This document shows positions 59,588 through 64,000 of a stretch of DNA of 64,000 nt, piece by piece. This stretch comes from Neurospora tetrasperma FGSC 2508. Lineage: Eukaryota; Ascomycota; Sordariomycetes; Sordariales; Sordariaceae. Numbering within the stretch: the first letter of the stretch is position 1; the number at the start of each line of letters is the position of its first letter. A program made the position numbers and the translations under genes. The DNA lies in the NCBI RefSeq assembly GCF_000213175.1, contig NW_009799179.1:6132552-6196551 (forward strand), written 5' to 3'. The notes under the pieces were generated by a model. That model made no database searches and was not told where the DNA came from. It was given only the letters and a program-made list of their open reading frames with translations.

Positions 59588-60933
59588 TTATTGCGATTGG
59601 ATTGCAGTCCCGTGGGCATTCTTGAGCTTTTTCGATTGCAGCCCTGCATAATACGCATCGCTGTATTTCTTGAAAGCAACTTTGCCTATGGCCTCCCAGT
59701 TTTCCTCCACGAAGGCCCGCGTCATATCCTTGTCGTAAAAGCCTTCGTCATCGCGGAGTGAAATGGGTCTCAGCCAGCCAAGTTCTCTGTTATCCTCCAT
59801 GATAATCTTCTTGATAGCACTCAACAGGCTGCCTCTATATTGGGGGTCGAGGTCGTTTGGAATTGCCGATTTGATCAGGTTCTTTACTGCCTCGGGCTCT
59901 TTTTTCAGCCGCCAGTCCTTTAACTGGGCCCAGTAAATGGGCTCAACGTTGAAGGCCCGGAAGGCTTCATCTCGAACGTGGACCCGGAGGTCATTGATAC
60001 CGGACACACTTTGGCATTGTTGTTCAAACCGGCCATCAGCTCGAAGGCGAGGAAGAAAGTCGTAGAACCACTTCCGGAAGATAGGGCGGGTCTTCAAGTT
60101 CCTTTTTGTGCTGCTGTTATCCTGAGGAGGACCGGATGAGGATTCGTTGACGGTGAAAAAGCGGCAGGTGGCAATGTAGTTGAACATTGCGTCAACCGTG
60201 GGAAACGGCTCGGACCAATATCCTTCCACCTGCATTCCGAGAAAATGCAGTACTTCAACGGGATCGGTAGTTAGTAGTACCCTGGACTTTTTTCGGTCGA
60301 GCTTCTCAATCTCGGGAATCCGAAGCCAAAGGCCTTCATCGTCAGCAGTCAGACCAAAAGGCCGGATCATGGACCCTAAAAGAGTCCACGCATCGCTATG
60401 TGCGCTTTTGAAGAGTGCCTGGCCACCAATAGGACATTGTCAGCGCTTCTCTTGTACTATAGGTGCTTCCAATCTCATCATGAGGGCTGAGGTCCTGAGG
60501 TCAAGCATACCCAAAACATCTGGTCCATGTTCTTACAGATGCAGATATCGACCTGGATGTATCGTTGCCTGTCCTCTCCAAGCTGGGGTTCGTCTTTGGG
60601 CCAGGGGATAGCAAGGTGTATCGAATTATTACATGGGTTGACTATGGAGCGCTCCGCGTTCAAGGCTGCCTTGATGTCGACCGCAAGCTCCTCCACTCCT
60701 CTGGGAACACAACGCCGGGGAGATGTTGGAAAGACGAGACGGGTCTCCATGGCCACGAGGATGTCGAGGTCTCCATAGTCCTCTTTCTCGGGGCCCTCGA
60801 TGGGTCCGGCGACGCACACAAACATGGTGCGTAGGGCAGCGTGGCATGCGGCTTTGACATGATGGTAGATATGGGGCGGCATGCGTGGAGTGTGTAGAGG
60901 GTCGTTACCCGAGGAGAACATTGAGCCACCCAT
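59588..60933 (-). CDS. Nucleotidyltransferase-fold protein, fungal, function unknown
   Basis: Two exons (60933-60511 and 60418-59588) with a 92-nt GT-AG intron, 417 aa. The intron falls between DQMFW and ALFKSAHSDA, restoring a continuous fungal family sequence. The first exon carries a pol-beta-type nucleotidyltransferase pattern: DYGDLDILVA (Asp55, Asp57) and a third carboxylate in YIQVDICI (Asp129). Downstream are IRPFGLTADDEGLWLRIPEI, DPVEVLHFLGM and EGYWSEPF, conserved in fungal relatives. The usual helical GS dipeptide is replaced by GPIEGP, so activity is uncertain. Substrate unknown. Divergent from lsm6, about 1.05 kb between starts. Confidence 0.8.
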
Positions 60934-61983
60934 GTCGCAACGATTTGAGCTATTCGATCGTGAATACTGGAAAAGAAAAGCTTGAAGCTACTGAGCAGAA
61001 GTCGATGATGGATCTTGAGAAGGCTTGTTAAGTAGCCAATGGATCAACAAAATATTCCGAGTACGAGATATGCGAGGCATAATACATAGGTAAGCCGGCG
61101 CCAGTGAAGCGCAAAGCTGCCAGGGTTGCCTTCATCCAAACAAGATAAGACTAGATGCGTTCAACGTATAGATGGAATGGGCTCGATTGGCCTCGGCCCG
61201 TGAGGGATACTACTAAAACAACTGAGATTCAAATTGGAAGCTGAGCGGTGCCCGTTTGCCCAGGTTTCCACCTGGTCGGCAACCATTCGCCTTCACCATC
61301 GTCATCGCTCTTGCAGCTATTCCTGAGCCCTCAGGTTCAAGATATATCGGCATCTTGTACTCGTCGCCCCTGCCATCAGATTCCCGAGAACTAATTGCGA
61401 AACAATTGCCAAGAAGTGAGATGATATCAATAACAGGATGGGCGGGAACATGGTAGCGGTTCGTTTCCATCGCTCGTTTATTCTCCTAAACCATGTATGC
61501 ACTATGCGAAGGTTCTGTGGAAACGCCGAGCGCTGTCACGGTGGTGGCAGTGCCTATACTAGTGTCGTAGGTACATACGTATGTCAAAGCTCCCTCTAGG
61601 CGCTGCGGGCCGCCTGCAGGGCTTTTGCCTAGCGAGCCTAGGTGCAGTACGGGCCTCACGACGGGAACGTTGCCCGTTAACATTGATACCGACCAAGCCC
61701 TGATAACCTAACGTGCAAGAGCACCAACAATCGTCAAAAGAAGTACCTCTCAAACAACAAACATTCCTCTTTTCGACATCATCACTCCCTAATCTCACTC
61801 TCCCGCCTCAACGAGTACAGTCGCTCTCATCACTACTCAGTTACTCGCTCAAATAAAGTCAGTCCCCTACCCAGCGCACCCAAGTCTAGAGACGTCGCTC
61901 ACACTCCAAAGTTGTCCCACCGCTTAATATTCCACCTGCTGACACCTCTCCCAGCCGAGTTCCATCACACCAATCGATCAATT
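60934..61983. other. Divergent promoter region
   Basis: About 1.05 kb between the nucleotidyltransferase-like gene and lsm6. A CT-rich stretch just upstream of lsm6 (about 61780-61970) probably is its promoter and 5' UTR. An 85-codon minus-strand frame at 61213-61470 has no family match. Confidence 0.5.
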
Positions 61984-62463
61984 ATGGAGAACGGAGCCAC
62001 GTCTCAGAGTGAGGGTAAAGACCCCTCGGGTTTCCTCGGCGAAATCATCGGCAATCCCGTCACTGTCAAACTGAATTCCGGCGTGGTCTACAAGGGTTAG
62101 TAATAGCTTTCACCTCGTCATTTGCTGTCAAACTACTGTTGTCTTGCAACTTCTTTTCTCTCGGCAGACAAATGCGGAAACTAACAGGACGCCTGGGCTG
62201 TGGCACTGGGTGGTGTAGGTGAACTGCAATCCGTCGACGGTTACATGAACATTGCCCTGGAAAAAACAGAGGAATTCATCAACGGTGTGAAGAGGCGGAG
62301 CTACGGTGATGCGTTTGTCCGCGGCAACAACGGTGCAGACCCCCCCCCCCCCCCCTTCCCTCTTTCTCTTCCCCCTTTTTCTTTCTTTCTTTCTTCTTCT
62401 CTTTTCTACAATGCCAGAGTAGCGTCTAATTCTTCTATAGTCATGTATATATCTGCGGATTAA
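61984..62463 (+). CDS. lsm6: U6 snRNA-associated Sm-like protein LSm6
   Basis: Subunit of the LSm1-7 ring (mRNA decay) and LSm2-8 ring (U6 snRNA). Three exons (61984-62095, 62219-62332, 62441-62463), introns 123 and 108 nt, 82 aa, all phases closing. Sm1 motif: FLGEIIGNPVTVKLNSGVVY then KGELQSVDGYMNIAL across intron 1. Sm2 motif: GDAFVRGNN then VMYISAD across intron 2. The last exon encodes only seven residues. Intron 2 opens with a 14-C run and a CT-rich tract. The three exons cannot be seen as one frame, which makes this gene easy to miss. Confidence 0.95.
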
Positions 62464-63083
62464 GGCGGCATTCCAAGCACAGTTGTGTGAGGGGAAGAAG
62501 CTATGATGGGACGTGAGCAAGCATTCATCGATGTTGGTACTAGGGAACACACGTGCTTGAAGTCCAGCCGGCTCAAGAGTCAGACTTTCAGCTGTTCCTC
62601 CGTGCTCAGGTCAACAAAACAAACTGATCAATCTCACGTGCAGCAGGGGCAACCGCTCACTCAACAATGGGGCCACGTTTGTCATCACATCACCAAGTAC
62701 GAACTGGGGTAGTTGTGTTCAAGAACGCAACTTTAGTTATTATAAAGGATCCTCTGTATTACATTGCCTGTTTGAATCAACTGCCGACGCTGGAAGCTGA
62801 TGATCCGCAAACTCGCCCAGCGCCTTGCTCATCCTCCAAATCTGTCTCGAATAGTAAGATCCGCCAATTATCCCCAACTGCAATGCCACCAAGCAAACAG
62901 ACCATGACAACAATACTCATTCGTATTCGTTCACAGCTGTGCTCCAAATCAACCAAACCAGGCCGTCATACCAATGCGATGCTAAATGAAGTGAATGCTC
63001 CGTTGTAATGCTGTTAACACACCGACTCTCCTTCCAAGAATTCTTCCGGACCTTATCACAGACAAGAAGACCGTTCATCGTGT
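62464..63083. other. Convergent intergenic region
   Basis: 3' flanks of lsm6 and hsp30. No gene recognised. Confidence 0.55.
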
Positions 63084-63770
63084 TTAGTTAATAGCAATGC
63101 GAATGGTTTCGTGCTTCTTGGCCTTGGGAACCGTGATGGTGAGGATGCCGTTGTTGAGAGAGGCGCTGACTGCGTTTTGGTCGACACGACCGGGGAAGCT
63201 GAAAGTCCGCGAGAACTCGCCAATGGAGCGCTCAGAGACCCAGTACTTTTCGGCTGGCGCCTTTGGCTTTTCCTCAGTGGTGGGTGCGCTTGCGCGTTGG
63301 GCGACTTGCTGATTGTTCTGGTTGTTGGCGCCGGTAGCAGTGGTGGCAACCGAGCGGTTGTCCTCGTCGACGTCGTCTTCAACGGTGGCGTGGTGAGCAG
63401 CAGGGCTATGCGGCTCGCCCTTTTCTGTGAGGACGCCAGCAACCTGTGCGGGAGGGGTGCCGGCAGTGTAGTTGCGCTCAACACGGCCCCGGATCACAAT
63501 GGTCTGAGGGTCGGTGAACTCGATTTGCACATTGTCACGATCAATGCCGGGAAGCTCGCCGTGTAGCTCGTATGTCTGCTCGGTCTCGCGGACATCGAAC
63601 TTGGGACTGAAGGTGCGGGTGGGCTGGGTATGACGACGGCTGCCGGTCTCTGGGGCGCTGCCTTGAACCTCGCGAGTGTAAGTATCAAAGTCATCGAGAA
63701 GGCGAAAGAGGTTGGTGAAGCTCGGGTCAGAGCCGTAGGAGCCGTAGAAGCCACGAGGGAAGAGCGCCAT
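63084..63770 (-). CDS. hsp30: Small heat-shock protein Hsp30 (Hsp20 / alpha-crystallin family)
   Basis: ATP-independent chaperone that holds unfolded proteins under heat stress. Single exon, 228 aa, the same length as I recall for Neurospora crassa Hsp30. The N-terminus is FPRGFYGSYGSDPSFTNLFR. The alpha-crystallin domain begins at about residue 53 (FSPKFDVRET, ELHGELPGI, IVIRGRVE) and resumes at about 175 (YWVSERSIGEFSRTFSFPG, ending LNNGILTITVPK). Between them is a hydrophilic insert of about 75 residues rich in Gln, Asn and Ala, typical of fungal Hsp30. The I-x-I type tail is IRIAIN. A TATA-like sequence lies upstream; the 5' flank is cut by the window end at 230 bp. Confidence 0.95.
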   Translation of the reverse strand: MALFPRGFYGSYGSDPSFTNLFRLLDDFDTYTREVQGSAPETGSRRHTQPTRTFSPKFDVRETEQTYELHGELPGIDRDNVQIEFTDPQTIVIRGRVERNYTAGTPPAQVAGVLTEKGEPHSPAAHHATVEDDVDEDNRSVATTATGANNQNNQQVAQRASAPTTEEKPKAPAEKYWVSERSIGEFSRTFSFPGRVDQNAVSASLNNGILTITVPKAKKHETIRIAIN

Positions 63771-63936
63771 TTTTGACTTTAGGTGTGTAAAAAGAGTGGC
63801 GAAGGAGGTATTTGTGCGTTTGCTGAGTGTAGTAGATGCCGTTGAGAGTGTTCAGAGTGATTACTTTGCTTGCTGGATGATCTTGATCTGCTGAACAGAG
63901 AATCAACAATATGAAAAGGGAGACATCAGACCCAGA

Positions 63937-63942
63937 TTTATA
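63937..63942 (-). promoter_or_regulatory. Possible TATA box of hsp30
   Basis: TATAAA on the minus strand about 170 bp upstream of the hsp30 ATG. Heat-shock genes usually have a TATA box, and a 5' UTR of 100 bp or more would be normal. No clear heat-shock element could be fixed in the available flank. Confidence 0.4.
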
Positions 63943-64000
63943 TTTGAGTGGGAGCATTGTTTGCTTCACAAATTACCTTGTCTTCCACCTGTGATGCTCT

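Noticed and set aside
61213-61470. 85-codon minus-strand frame
   Set aside because: No domain, no neighbour support, and composition not distinctive; left out as a gene.

Overview
The window is nuclear DNA of a filamentous ascomycete (Pezizomycotina, most likely a Sordariomycete). The evidence is short GT-AG introns (mostly 56-160 nt), fungal gene families (Atg11, Nhp6, Kes1-type OSBP, alcohol acetyltransferase, Hsp30), and AT-rich blocks that have lost CpA/TpG but kept CpG, the mark of repeat-induced point mutation (RIP). Sixteen protein genes are supported. No tRNA, rRNA or CRISPR was recognised.

Layout. 1-1150: RIP-like AT-rich DNA. 1410-8361: membrane-anchored ubiquitin protease (+), oxysterol-binding protein (-), Gfo/Idh oxidoreductase (-). 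8.75-13.5 kb: AT-rich block without genes. 13.5-16.8 kb: a two-gene island holding oligoribonuclease (+) and phosphoglucomutase (-), convergent. 17.2-34.6 kb: transposon graveyard. A small TIR element (17535-25717) is split by a gypsy LTR element (18030-25374, TSD ATATA). Next to it lies a second gypsy element (25895-33511, TSD TTGCT) whose right LTR carries a nearly unmutated 402-bp solo-LTR-like insertion (TSD GTAGC). An inverted solo LTR follows at 33792-34045. 34647-38904: conserved fungal protein of unknown role (-) and HMG-box protein Nhp6 (-). 40676-41285: assembly gap with homopolymer artefact on its right side. 42672-48993: CENP-H kinetochore protein (-), divergent from the autophagy scaffold Atg11 (+). 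49639-54053: mitochondrial ribosomal protein bL9m (-) and alcohol acetyltransferase (-), with a 340-bp TIR element carrying interstitial telomere repeats between them. 55795-63770: large membrane-anchored unknown protein (+), fungal nucleotidyltransferase-like protein (-), LSm6 (+), Hsp30 (-).

The genes do not form a pathway or cluster. Most are single-copy housekeeping genes in ordinary fungal synteny, and the accessory content is the two RIP-mutated blocks. Several gene models were rebuilt across introns from family similarity and reading phase: Atg11 gains two 5' exons, the acetyltransferase gains a 5' exon behind a 342-nt intron, and the 486-aa unknown protein has ten exons including a 26-nt one. 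No clearly undescribed system was found. The strongest leads are the telomere-repeat TIR element, the young insertion inside RIP-dead DNA, the graded mutation of one LTR, and a G-rich sequence shared by two distant intergenic regions.
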